64,000 bases of DNA from contig NC_135365.1 of assembly GCF_051622035.1 (NCBI RefSeq), positions 15,480,001 to 15,544,000 of the forward strand, in the 5' to 3' direction. The translations under genes and the position numbers were made by a program. Below the pieces are notes generated by a model that was given only the letters and a program-made list of their open reading frames with translations, made no database searches and had not been told where the DNA came from. Position 1 is the stretch's first letter. Every line of letters begins with the position of its first letter. This stretch comes from Arctopsyche grandis (taxonomy: Eukaryota > Arthropoda > Insecta > Trichoptera > Hydropsychidae). This document shows, piece by piece, positions 1 to 11,599 of the stretch.

Positions 1-632
1 GTCCGTAAGGAACCATTCTCCTAGCTGGTAACCAGACACGTCTTTTGTCAGTAAAATCCGAGTTATTTATAAGCATATCAAATTCACGTTGGTCGAGATC
101 GAGGATTGTTTTTGAAAACCCGTATTTTAGACAAGGATAGTGCCAGTTTTGCGCTTCAATCAATCGATAACAGAACATAATTTGACCTGTACTATTGACG
201 ACTCTGTTGAAATCAGGTGGACATGGTGATGCTGTTGGACGGGTTTGGATATGAGAACAGTCTGGGACTTCGTCGTGTTTAGGATTCCAACTACAAGAGT
301 CGCAAGATCTAGTTATCAATTCTTGATCTTTGTTCAAGCAGAGTGGATCCGATGCCACCTTTCTTTCAGAGCCTGGTACATTGGACCATGTGACAGGGCT
401 TCCATCGTTGTTAGTTGACTCTTCGTTACAGCATGGAAAATTAATATTCTTTTCAATAAAAAAAAATAAAATAAAAGTTATGATTAAATCTTGATATTTT
501 CTATATTGTTATACTATATACTAGGAAATAAGGAAATACGCATAAAATAGTAAATACCTTTCTATTACCAGCAACAAATCCAAAGCTATTTGTTAGCGCA
601 AATAAAGCGTATAGCCAAATTAGTATGTACAT
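1..632 (-). CDS. 5' part of a secreted/ectodomain cysteine-rich protein (partial)
   Basis: Two coding exons read on the minus strand: 632-558 and 448-1. The gene continues past the left edge. The first exon starts with ATG at 632 and encodes 25 residues that look like a signal peptide (hydrophobic run IWLYALFAL, then small residues). Its donor is AAG|GTATTT, and exon 2 begins after AG at 449-450 in phase 0. An acceptor (TTTTCAG) lies 7 bases before the ATG, so there is an upstream 5'UTR exon. Exon 2 is about 149 codons, open throughout and rich in Cys and Trp (motifs CDSCSW, SPCPPDF, MFCYRL, WHYPCLKYG), with an NST sequon. This fits an extracellular disulfide-bonded domain, for example of a cell-surface receptor. 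I do not recognise the family. Confidence 0.7.
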
Positions 633-1762
633 ATTATATCTGAAAATAAGATTACAAATGTCAACAAGTGCAGTATTTGTATATGAATTAGTTATACAGT
701 TAGAAGGCGAACATTTTTGTTTATTTCAGTTGCACTCAAAATATTTTAAAAATATTATATGAAATTCTGAACAATCTTAAAACGGCTTTCTTTATGTAAA
801 TTTAGTAATCAGTTAGTGATAAAGTTTTGTTAATATTTTTTTTGTTCAAATTTAATTTTTAAAAAGCTTAAAAATATGAAGCTATCTAAATTGCAAAACA
901 CAAAATTATAATAAATTTGGTGATCCCGTCTGTATATAACTACTTAATTGATAAATTACATATATTGCAAGATAAATAGCTAAAAACCTGTTGGAGTTTA
1001 TATACCTATGTATTTTGCTCAAAGCTTCGGTAGGGTGTAATCCATAGTCTGTGACCAACTTGATGCAAATGATCCACTAGTATATCAGCTCACGATCTAT
1101 CTACGCCATCTAGAAGCTAACACTCAATAGAGATAAGAGGTTGAAAAAAAAATTTGTTTGTATTACGCTATTGCGTTACCCAGTACCAGCATATCATTAT
1201 GTTTTTCGACAATTAACGAAAGTAATAAAGTACGAGATATTTTTTAATACATTGTATTGCTTAGAACGTGGGCATAAAATAAAAAAAAAAACGAAATAAC
1301 TGATTGTGAATCAATTGCCTCTTTGATTGAATTGATCTTTCTGACCCGAACACTATGTATGTAGATGCTATGTTGACTTTGATGTTATGAGCTTGTTATT
1401 TTAATTTATTAAAGCAGAGGGCTTTCAGCTCTCCACTTGTGCGATATATTTGCACAGTGTGCCAAAAACAGTAGCTTTTAACAAGGAGTTGAGTGCTTTT
1501 TTGTCTCCGGCGAATCAAGTGCTCTACCGAATCACAGCGCTTTTCATCGTTATTAACTATACCGCACAAGAAGATAAGGATTTTATCGACAGGCGATAAA
1601 AAATAATAATAGTGTATAAAATATGTATATATATGTATATACATATACATATTTTGAGTTCTCGACAAATTCACTCATCGGTATCCGTGACCTATTTCTA
1701 AAAAGCACAATCTTGAAAATAATATTAAGCCATACTTATTTATTTGTTAATTTTTGTATATA
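633..1762. other. non-coding upstream region
   Basis: AT-rich sequence upstream of the secreted-protein gene on the minus strand. A 92-codon minus-strand frame at 1396-1674 is dominated by a TATATG-type simple repeat and has no recognisable domain. I see no supported gene here. The missing 5'UTR exon and promoter of the left-edge gene should lie in this interval or further right. Confidence 0.5.
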
Positions 1763-1947
1763 TCATATATAAAAAGACGGAAATCTCTCTGTGTGTGTGT
1801 GTGTGTGTCCTAACACTCACCGAACATAATGAAAGAATCGATAAAAATCGATAAATTCATTTTTCGACGAGACGCTTTGTCGCGACTCGAACCGATCACC
1901 CATCACTCAAATACCCTCTTATAGGTGTATTCAAGGTTGGGAGTTAA

Positions 1948-2189
1948 CCATTGATGTATAATACACTAGATCTGCCCTCACGTCTTATACTGGTCTCCCT
2001 TTTGGCGCATGCAAAATACATGGCGCATGCACAGTTTCTCTTAGTAGGTAGGTAGGTACCGCTGCGTTGTAGGGAAAAAAAACCCAACTTCCCCGGTAGT
2101 TAAATCCCCCGCACCCCTCAGTTAGTGAAGACAAGATCTCCGACCAAAATCACACGTCAGGACCCATCTTGTGTATTATACATCAATGG
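1948..2189. mobile_element. 242-bp TIR MITE with 6-bp target duplication
   Basis: A perfect 19-bp terminal inverted repeat, CCATTGATGTATAATACAC at 1948-1966 and its complement at 2171-2189, is flanked by AGTTAA on both sides (1942-1947 and 2190-2195). The uninterrupted target is visible in the sister copy near 10480-10490, where a single GTTAACTCC sequence is found. The insertion therefore split the second tRNA-like block of the surrounding Helitron-like element. The target contains TTAA, so a piggyBac origin was considered, but the inverted repeats are perfect only with the 6-bp reading. Superfamily unresolved. Confidence 0.8.
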
Positions 2190-2433
2190 AGTTAACCAAT
2201 TACGCCACCGTCCAATTTGAAATTCTCCTTTTTTTTTTAAACATTAATTGAAAATTTTCGCTATCGCCATATAAAAATACGTAATTATAATAATTTTATT
2301 TAGCGAGGTTTTGAACCATTTTTTTTCTTTTCATATAAAATAATTAAATATATATTTTTAATTGAAATTATTGAATTGAAATTGAAATTAATTTATATTT
2401 TAGCGATATTTTAAAAATAAAATTAATTCCGAA

Positions 2434-2500
2434 TCACGGAATCGAACCAAGGTCCCTCTCCACCAGAACAGGCACGCTAGCCATTAGACTACGGCCTCGA
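2434..2500 (-). repeat. tRNA-like block inside Helitron family A
   Basis: On the minus strand a box-A-like TAGTCTAATGGCTAGCG (2473-2490) is followed by a box-B-like GGTTCGATTCC (2438-2448), with spacing typical of a tRNA gene. A diverged copy lies at 10197-10262 (+) in the same relative place. I treat it as a transposon-borne tRNA-derived module, not a functional tRNA gene, because the arms do not pair cleanly. Confidence 0.55.
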
Positions 2501-2601
2501 TAGAAAAAACGTTCTAAAATTACTTAAGAGGGCTGTACATCCGAAACCTTAATTTTGTTACCGTTCCTTTCTTCGATATATATATTGAGTGTATGTACAT
2601 A

Positions 2602-3272
2602 TAGTGGCGGACTGGCCATACAAGCGAACATGCCCGATGGCATGTGGGCCCCACTATCTGTTAGAAAATATGGGCCCTCAGTAAAATTAAATAACTTTTT
2701 AACTATTTCAGTGTAAAAATGTACTCAGTTTGATGGTCGATTTTTGGGAAAAAAATTTTCGCCTGTGGCGCTTTTTTCGCTTTTTACATTATATTTTTTC
2801 AAAAATAAGCTTATTTTTTTCATATTTTAAAACGCAATAAGGTGTATGCAAAGAATATTTTCCATTTTTATTCCGATATAAACAAGATTTATTGAAAATT
2901 TTTCAATTTGACCAATCTTTGCCTGCCCCTCCCAAGAAAAAGCTGAAATGACGTCCCCGATTGTTTTCTACCGAAAGTAAAAGCCGCTTTTATGCCGCAT
3001 TCTTTTATGATGCATTCTATTTACCTAGGACAAGGATTAAAACGAAATATACAATGTAATTTATGGATTTATTTTGCTTTTGCCATTTTTCTTGTACCTA
3101 AATTTGTTAATTCCCATTTTTTAAAATTTTATTTATTTTTTGCCCTTGATTTTTAGCGTGATGGAAATAAGAAAATGTTGTTATATGGGGGGGGGGGGAC
3201 AAATTTTTTTAACCCTGGTTGGGCCCTCTTTGACTCCTGACATGTACTGATTTCAGTCCCAGTCCGCCACTG
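2602..3272. mobile_element. hAT-type non-autonomous element, copy 1
   Basis: Ends TAGTGGCGGACTGG / CCAGTCCGCCACTG form a terminal inverted repeat of the CAGTGGCG type common in hAT elements. It is flanked by an exact 8-bp duplication TGTACATA at 2594-2601 and 3273-3280. No transposase frame is present. A longer relative lies at 60175-61622 with its own 8-bp duplication. The interior includes a G run near 3187-3198 shared with that copy. Confidence 0.88.
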
Positions 3273-3301
3273 TGTACATATGTATATATTGAGTGAATGC
3301 G

Positions 3302-6380
<3,079 letters not shown>

Positions 6381-6736
6381 TTTGAATGTGATGAATGAGT
6401 GGAATCTTAATCTACTCTCTTCCATTTGGGCCTCGCTGTGATTTTATTTTTTATTCATATTTTGTTTTATTTTATTTTATTTTTTCTTTCTCTTTTGTAC
6501 ATTTTTATATACTATTTTAATTTTGATCAGTGTAAACAAAGAATGGGATTTATGGATTTTATTTTTAATTTTTACACTTTTGTTATTTTTTTTTTTTTTT
6601 TCTCTCTGAATGATGTATTATTTTCCTTTTGTTACTTTTTTTGTAATTTTATTTTACCATGTTTTCTGCTTTTGCTTTTTTCCTTTATTTACAGTTTACT
6701 TGTTTTTATATCATGTTTTTATATATTTTTCAAATG

Positions 6737-6783
6737 TAGGCCATTGTGGCGCATTAGGTTCTTCCTGTAATGCCACAATGGTC
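6737..6783 (+). repeat. 3'-terminal stem-loop of the retroposon
   Basis: GGCCATTGTGGC and GCCACAATGGTCC form an inverted repeat of about 12 bp around an 18-22-nt loop, immediately before the TAAA-repeat tail. A diverged copy sits on the minus strand at 27436-27485. In non-LTR elements such 3' structures are commonly the recognition site for the reverse transcriptase; that role is inferred here. Confidence 0.7.
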
Positions 6784-6807
6784 CAAAACTATTAAATAAA
6801 TAAATAA

Positions 6808-6913
<106 letters not shown>

Positions 6914-6926
6914 AGTGAATGCGACA

Positions 6927-7984
6927 GTTGCGCTTCGACCAGATAAAACGTATTTTAAATTGACAAAATCGAGGTTTCGTATTCTCCTATTTTCTCCTCC
7001 AAAACTGGACCAATTTTTAAAAAAATTTCATCATCGGTATGAGAAAGATACTTTCTGTGCATCTATTGGCGTATTTTTTTTCAATCGACAGTTAAATAAG
7101 CACGCTGGACTCGTTTCGTGGGTGTAAAAAAGAGGCGATTTTATAGATGTTTGGCGGCTCCTAGCTCTTATAAAAAAAAATTCGGGTGTGACCAACCCAT
7201 GACTTTATCTATGTATTTGAGGAATATAAGAAGGTTAAAAAACAAAATTAGATATTGAACTAATAACTATGATAGCGATACAAATTGAGCGCAAATATAT
7301 GCAAATCCTTGCACAAGACAAAAGTTCTACTTCCGGTTGTCGGATTTTGTTCAAATTTTTTTTATTATTTAAAACCAGTATAATTATTATACACATTAAA
7401 TATCAAGAGGATAAAAATAATTTAAAAGGTCAAAATAAAATAATGAAATATTGTTTAAAAAAAAAATACTACTTCCGGTTTACAAATTCTGACCAAAACG
7501 TCACCAAATCTAAGTTAGTACATAAAGAATACAAATATAATTTTTCAGCTTAATACGTCCAGGGGTGTGGACAGGATCCAGGCGACAACATTTTTGACCT
7601 TTATAATAGGAGAAAATCCCACTTCCGGTTCATTAAATTTGCTAATTTTATTTTTTATTTTTACTTAAAATCACTATCTTTATTATACAAAATAAATATC
7701 AAGACGCTTAAAATAATTTAAAAGGTCAATCAATAGATCAATAAAACGTGATCAGTAATCGATTCTGAGTTCGAATCAGTCAAAATCTCGAGTTCGAATT
7801 TTCACATTATCACAAAACTTCATCTATTGTTACTACGTACATAGATAAAGTAATAATTAATCAAAAAAAATAAAACGATAGATGCACCCCAATGGTGGAT
7901 ATCCATAGCATATTATATATATAAATAATTTCTCTAGTGCCATAATTGAGGAAGGGAGAAGTATAGTACGTTTGTATGGACAAG
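6927..7984. repeat. AT-rich unclassified repeat region with recurring TACTTCCGGT motif
   Basis: The motif ACTTCCGGTT recurs at about 7329, 7473 and 7621. Two stretches ending in AATAATTTAAAAGGTCAA are about 290 bp apart, so part of the region is an old tandem duplication. Frames of 70-94 codons here lack recognisable domains. No gene is supported. Confidence 0.45.
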
Positions 7985-8057
7985 GCGCTGCATTTTTTTT
8001 TTCATTTTTTAATTTTTTTCATATTTTTCATTACTTTCATAGTTTTCATTTTTTTGT

Positions 8058-8546
8058 GCCGAAGGCATCGAGGGCGCTGGGGGCGAAGGCCCCGGGGTGC
8101 CGGAGGCAGCGAGGATGCTGGGGGCACCGGAGGCGTCGGTGGCGCTGGGGGCGAAGGCCCCGGGGTGCCGGAGGCACCGGGGACGCTGGGGACGCTGGGG
8201 GCGCTGGGGGCGAAGGCCCCGGGGTGTCGGAGGCAGCGAGGATGCTGGGGGCACCGGAGGCGTCGGTGGCGCTGGGGGCGAAGGCCCCGGGGTGCCGGAG
8301 GCACCGGGGACGCTGGGGGCGCTGGGGGCGAAGGCCCCGGGGCGTCGGAGGCGCCGGGGGCGCAGGGGGCGCCAGGAGCGAAGGCCCCGGGGTGCCGAAG
8401 GCATCAGGGGCGCTGGGGGCGCCGGAGGCGTCGGCGGCGCTGGGGGCGAAAGCCCCGGAGCGTCGGAGGCGCCGGGGGCGAAGGCCCCGGGTTGCCGGAG
8501 GCATCGGAGGCGTTGGAGGCGAAGGCGGCGGGGCATCGGCGATGCA
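8058..8546. repeat. GC-rich minisatellite block 1
   Basis: Degenerate tandem repeat of about 41 bp built on GGGGGCGAAGGCCCCGGGGT plus GCCGGAGGCACCGGGG variants. Composition is extremely GC-rich against an AT-rich background. It opens long frames on both strands whose products are only Gly/Arg/Ala or Pro/Ala repeats. Confidence 0.9.
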
Positions 8547-8619
8547 GAAAACGTAATTCGTAATTTTTATTTTTTTAATTTTTTTCATATTTATTATTTT
8601 CATAATTTTCATTTTTTTG

Positions 8620-8952
8620 TGCCGAAGACATCGAGGGCGCTGGGGGCGAAGGCCCCGGGGTGCCGGAGGCAGCGGGGACGCTGGGGGCGCCGGAGGCGTC
8701 GGCGACACTGGGGGCGAAGACCCCGGGGTGCCGGAGGCACCGGAGAGGCTGGGGGGCGCCGGGGGCGCAGGGGGCGCCGGGGGCGAAGGCCCCGGGGTGC
8801 CAAAGGCCTCGGAGGCGCTGGGGGCGCCGGAGGCGTCGGCGGTGCTGGGGGCGGAAGCCCCGGAGCGTCGGAGGCGCCGGGGGCGAAGGCCCCGGGTTGC
8901 CGAAGGCATCGGAGGCGTTGGAGGCGAAGGCGTCGAGGCATCGGTGATGCAC
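8620..8952. repeat. GC-rich minisatellite block 2
   Basis: Second array of the same degenerate unit as block 1. It is preceded by the same T-rich leader ending in TTTTTTTGTGCCGAAG, so leader and array were duplicated together. Confidence 0.9.
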
Positions 8953-9108
8953 AAAACGTAATTCGTAATTCGTAATCACTTCGTAATTTGTAATTCGTGC
9001 ATGAATTTCTTTCCGAAACCAGTCGATTCGATATCTTTAACTTTATTTTGATTCGAGTTTCAATTCCTTTTCGAAACCACCCGTTGAAATCAACGGGCCT
9101 TACACTAG

Positions 9109-9279
9109 TCATATATATAAAGACGCTAATCTGTGTGTGTGTATGTGTGTGTGTTTGTGTGTGTGTTTGTGTGTGTGTGTCCTAATGAATCGATAAAAAT
9201 CGATAAATTCATTTTGCGACAAGACGACTTTGTCGCGACTCGAACCAATCATCTCAAAATAGCCTCAATATATGTCTAT
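9109..9279 (+). mobile_element. Helitron family A, 5' fragment (tandem to the preceding element)
   Basis: Starts TCATATATATAAAGACGC directly after the CTAG of the previous element, then a GT microsatellite (about 9132-9180) and the antisense box-B region GACTCGAACC. It is cut short at about 9279, where an inverted copy of the family's 3' end begins. Confidence 0.6.
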
Positions 9280-9452
9280 AAGTGTCAGGCCTGTTGATTT
9301 CAACGGGTGGTTTCGAAAAGGAATTGAAACTCGAATAAAAATAAAGTTGAATCTTGAAAAAATAAAGATATTGAATCGACTGGTTTCGGAAAGAAATTCA
9401 TGCACGAATTAGAAATTACGTATTACAAATTACGAATTACGAATTACGTTTT

Positions 9453-9943
9453 GTGCATCGCCGATGCCCCGATATCTTCGCCTCCAACGCCTCTGATGCC
9501 TCCGGCAACCCGGGGCCTTCGCCCCCGGCGCCTCCGACGCTCCGGGGCTTTCGCCCCCAGCGCCGCCGACGCCTCCGGCACCCTCAGCGCCCCCGATGCC
9601 TTTGGCACCCCGGGGCCTTCGCCCCCTGCGCCCCTTGCGCCCCCGGCGCCTCCGACGCCCCGGGTCCTTCGCCCCCAGCGCCCCCGGCGCCTCCGACGCC
9701 CCGGGCCCTTCGCCCCCAGCGCCACCGACGCCTCCGGCGCCCCTGGCATCCCCGGTGCCTCTGGCATCCCGGGGCCTTCGCCCCCGGCGCCCCCTGCGCC
9801 CCCGGCACCCCCAGCGTCCCCGGTGTCTCCGGCACCCCGGGACCTTCGCCCCCAGCGCCACCGACGCCTCCGGCGCCCCCAGCGTCCCCGCTGCCTCCAG
9901 CACCCCGGGGCCTTCGCCCCCAGCGCCCTCGATGTCTTCAGCA
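9453..9943. repeat. GC-rich minisatellite block 3 (inverted relative to blocks 1 and 2)
   Basis: Same degenerate GC-rich unit, in reverse complement. With blocks 1 and 2 it makes the two arms of a large imperfect palindrome centred near 9.2 kb. Confidence 0.9.
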
Positions 9944-10196
9944 CAAAAAAATGAAAATTATGAAAATAATAAAAAATATGAAAAAAATTGAAAAAATAAA
10001 AATTACGAATTACGTTTTCTGCATCGCCGATGCCCATTTTTTCCCCATACTGGTTGATGGTTGATCATAAGAAATCGGAAATCGATTCGAACGAAAGTCG
10101 ATTGTCGACGAAAGCCGAAGATACGCGAATGATTGGTTCCTCATACTTCTAAAGAATAATCGAATATTAAGTAATTTTAGAACATTTTTTCTATCG

Positions 10197-10262
10197 AGGC
10201 CGTAGTCTAATGGCTAGCGTACCTGTTCTGGGCGAGAGGGACCTTAGTTCGGTTCCGTGATT
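10197..10262 (+). repeat. tRNA-like block in Helitron family A
   Basis: Box-A-like TAGTCTAATGGCTAGCG at 10203-10219 and box-B-like AGTTCGGTTCC at 10246-10256. Homologous to the block at 2434-2500 on the minus strand. Runs antisense to the carrier element. Confidence 0.5.
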
Positions 10263-10466
10263 TGGAATTAATTTTATTTTTCAAATATCGCTAAAATATA
10301 AATTAATTTCAATTTCAATTAAAAATATATATTTAATTGTTTTATATGAAAAGAAAAAAAATGGTTCAAAACCTCGCTAAATAAAATTATTATAATTACG
10401 TATTTTTATACGGCGATAGCGAAAATTTTCAATTAATGTTTAAAGAAAAAGGAGAATTTCAAATTG

Positions 10467-10558
10467 GACGGTGGCGTAATTGGTTAACTCCCAACCTTGA
10501 ATACACCTATAAGAGGGTATTTGAGTGAAGGGTTGATCGGTTCGAGTCGCGACAAAGT
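10467..10558 (+). repeat. second tRNA-like block with long variable region
   Basis: Box-A-like TGGCGTAATTGGTTAAC (10472-10488) and box-B-like GGTTCGAGTC (10539-10548) are about 50 bp apart, longer than in a typical tRNA and reminiscent of a long variable arm or an intron. The family-A copy at 1.9-2.2 kb has the same block split by a MITE. Confidence 0.5.
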
Positions 10559-10689
10559 CGTCTCGTCGAAAAATGAATTTATCGATTTTTATCGATTCGT
10601 TCATTGTGTTCGGCGAGCGTTAGTACACACACCCACAGATTACCGTCTTTATATTTATGATACTGGACTAATGGTCACGAACATGACGC

Positions 10690-11319
10690 CAAATCCAATT
10701 CTTCATTTTGCCTTTTTTTTTAACAATAATTGAAATTTTCCTTCTTGCCATATAAAAATACGTAGTTATAATAATTTTATTTAGCGACCATTTTTTTTTT
10801 GTTTTCATATAAAACAATTAAATATATATTTTTAATTGAAATTAATTTATATTTTAACGATATTTGAAAAATAAAATCAATTCCAGGACGCCGAGTCGAA
10901 CCTACCCCCTCGCGCTCAGATCAATATACGCCGACCACTACACCATGATACGGATACAAAGAGTGCTCTAAATAACGTTAATATTCAATAATCGTACAGA
11001 ACGTATGGGCAACCAATCAAAACGGAGTAAAGTCATATCTTCGGTAATTGTCGGGAGTGGTCGGGTGTCATGGATCGAGTGAATCGATTTCGATTTGCAG
11101 TATCGCTCGGGGCGATAGCTAATAATAATAGAAAAAAATAGGAAGTCTTTAAATAAAGAATTGAAAACTCTCTATGGGAGTCTGCGTGTTTTTAATAATT
11201 GAAAATTATTACAAATAAAGAATTGAAAACTATCTATGAGAGTCTACGAAAATAACGATTCCGGTTCCGGATTTTTTTTTTAGTTTTATGCGATGATGTT
11301 TCATCGGGGTATTCACTAT
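10690..11319 (+). mobile_element. Helitron-like element sharing the family-A backbone, with another tRNA-like block and 3' hairpin
   Basis: The AT-rich backbone from 10720 to 10885 matches the family-A backbone. It is followed on the minus strand by a different tRNA-like block (box-B GGTTCGACTCGG at 10890-10902, box-A region 10929-10948). The right end has hairpin CGATGATGTTTCATCGG (11291-11307) and then CACTAT in place of CACTAG, directly abutting the next element's TC. The hairpin belongs to the type seen in the elements at 25.3 and 37.0 kb. Confidence 0.5.
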
Positions 11320-11534
11320 TCTAATATATAATTTCGAAAGAGACTTTGTATGTATGTATGCATGTTTGTTTGAGTCGCAGATTCCTTGACGTTCAATGTA
11401 ATAAAAAAATGCAAAGGAGGTATGTAAAAACAAATGAATATTCAAATAAATTTAATAAAATGTTTACTATTAGATTGGCCATATTTAAGCGGTTTATATT
11501 AAAAATACCGAGTGAAGCCGGGTAAAAACACTAG
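11320..11534 (+). mobile_element. small Helitron family B, 215 bp
   Basis: Begins TCTAATATATAATTTCGAAA and ends with ACCGAGTGAAGCCGGGTA followed by AAAACACTAG at 11534, then T. The same two ends bound the 1447-bp element at 18977-20423 and, inverted, the element at 47923-48234. It lies 65 bp upstream of the M1-peptidase start codon, so it may sit in that gene's promoter or 5'UTR. Confidence 0.75.
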
Positions 11535-11599
11535 TATGTAATAAATCACTAATTTGTGTGTATTTTATATTTATCAGACATTGAAGGAAAAACAAGAAA

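Larger units (their letters stand above)
1763..2530 (+). mobile_element. Helitron-like element family A, 5' part (interrupted by a MITE)
   Basis: Begins with TC at 1763 (TCATATATAAAAAGACGG) after an A, then a GT microsatellite. It continues with a tRNA-like block, an AT-rich backbone and a second tRNA-like block at 2438-2490. The same order, reverse-complemented, recurs at 10150-10660. The tRNA-like blocks read on the minus strand, antisense to the element's 5'-to-3' direction. No CTAG end follows, so the 3' half is missing here. The call rests on the shared TC start and on the family's hairpin-CTAG 3' end seen at 9080-9108. Confidence 0.6.
7985..9108 (+). mobile_element. Helitron-like family A, 3' half with GC-rich minisatellites
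   Basis: The right end is a hairpin CCCGTTGA-AA-TCAACGGG (9080-9097) followed by CCTTACACTAG ending at 9108, as expected of a Helitron 3' terminus. Upstream are two modules of T-rich sequence plus GC-rich satellite (8058-8546 and 8620-8952) and repeated AATTCGTAATT motifs. The left boundary is not resolved. The next element begins with TC at 9109 without spacer. Confidence 0.6.
9280..10660 (-). mobile_element. Helitron-like family A, near-complete copy of about 1.38 kb
   Basis: On the minus strand the 5' end TC lies at 10660 (TCATAAATATAAAGACGG). It is followed by a short GT-rich tract, a tRNA-like block, an AT-rich backbone, a second tRNA-like block, unique sequence, a GC-rich minisatellite (9453-9943), AATTACG repeats and the hairpin at 9291-9308. 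The terminal CTAG is eroded near 9280. No Rep/helicase protein is present, so it is non-autonomous. Confidence 0.65.

Noticed and set aside
8547-8610. A gene boundary or promoter between GC blocks
   Set aside because: The T-rich segment repeats before each satellite block and is part of a duplicated module, not a promoter.
7972-8979. Many overlapping Gly/Arg- and Pro/Ala-rich frames of 95-302 codons on both strands
   Set aside because: They are translations of GC-rich tandem repeats lacking stop codons in all frames. Similar frames exist on both strands, with no start context or splice support.
9400-10064. Pro/Ala/Ser-rich frames of 130-203 codons
   Set aside because: Same satellite in reverse orientation; an artefact of repeat composition.
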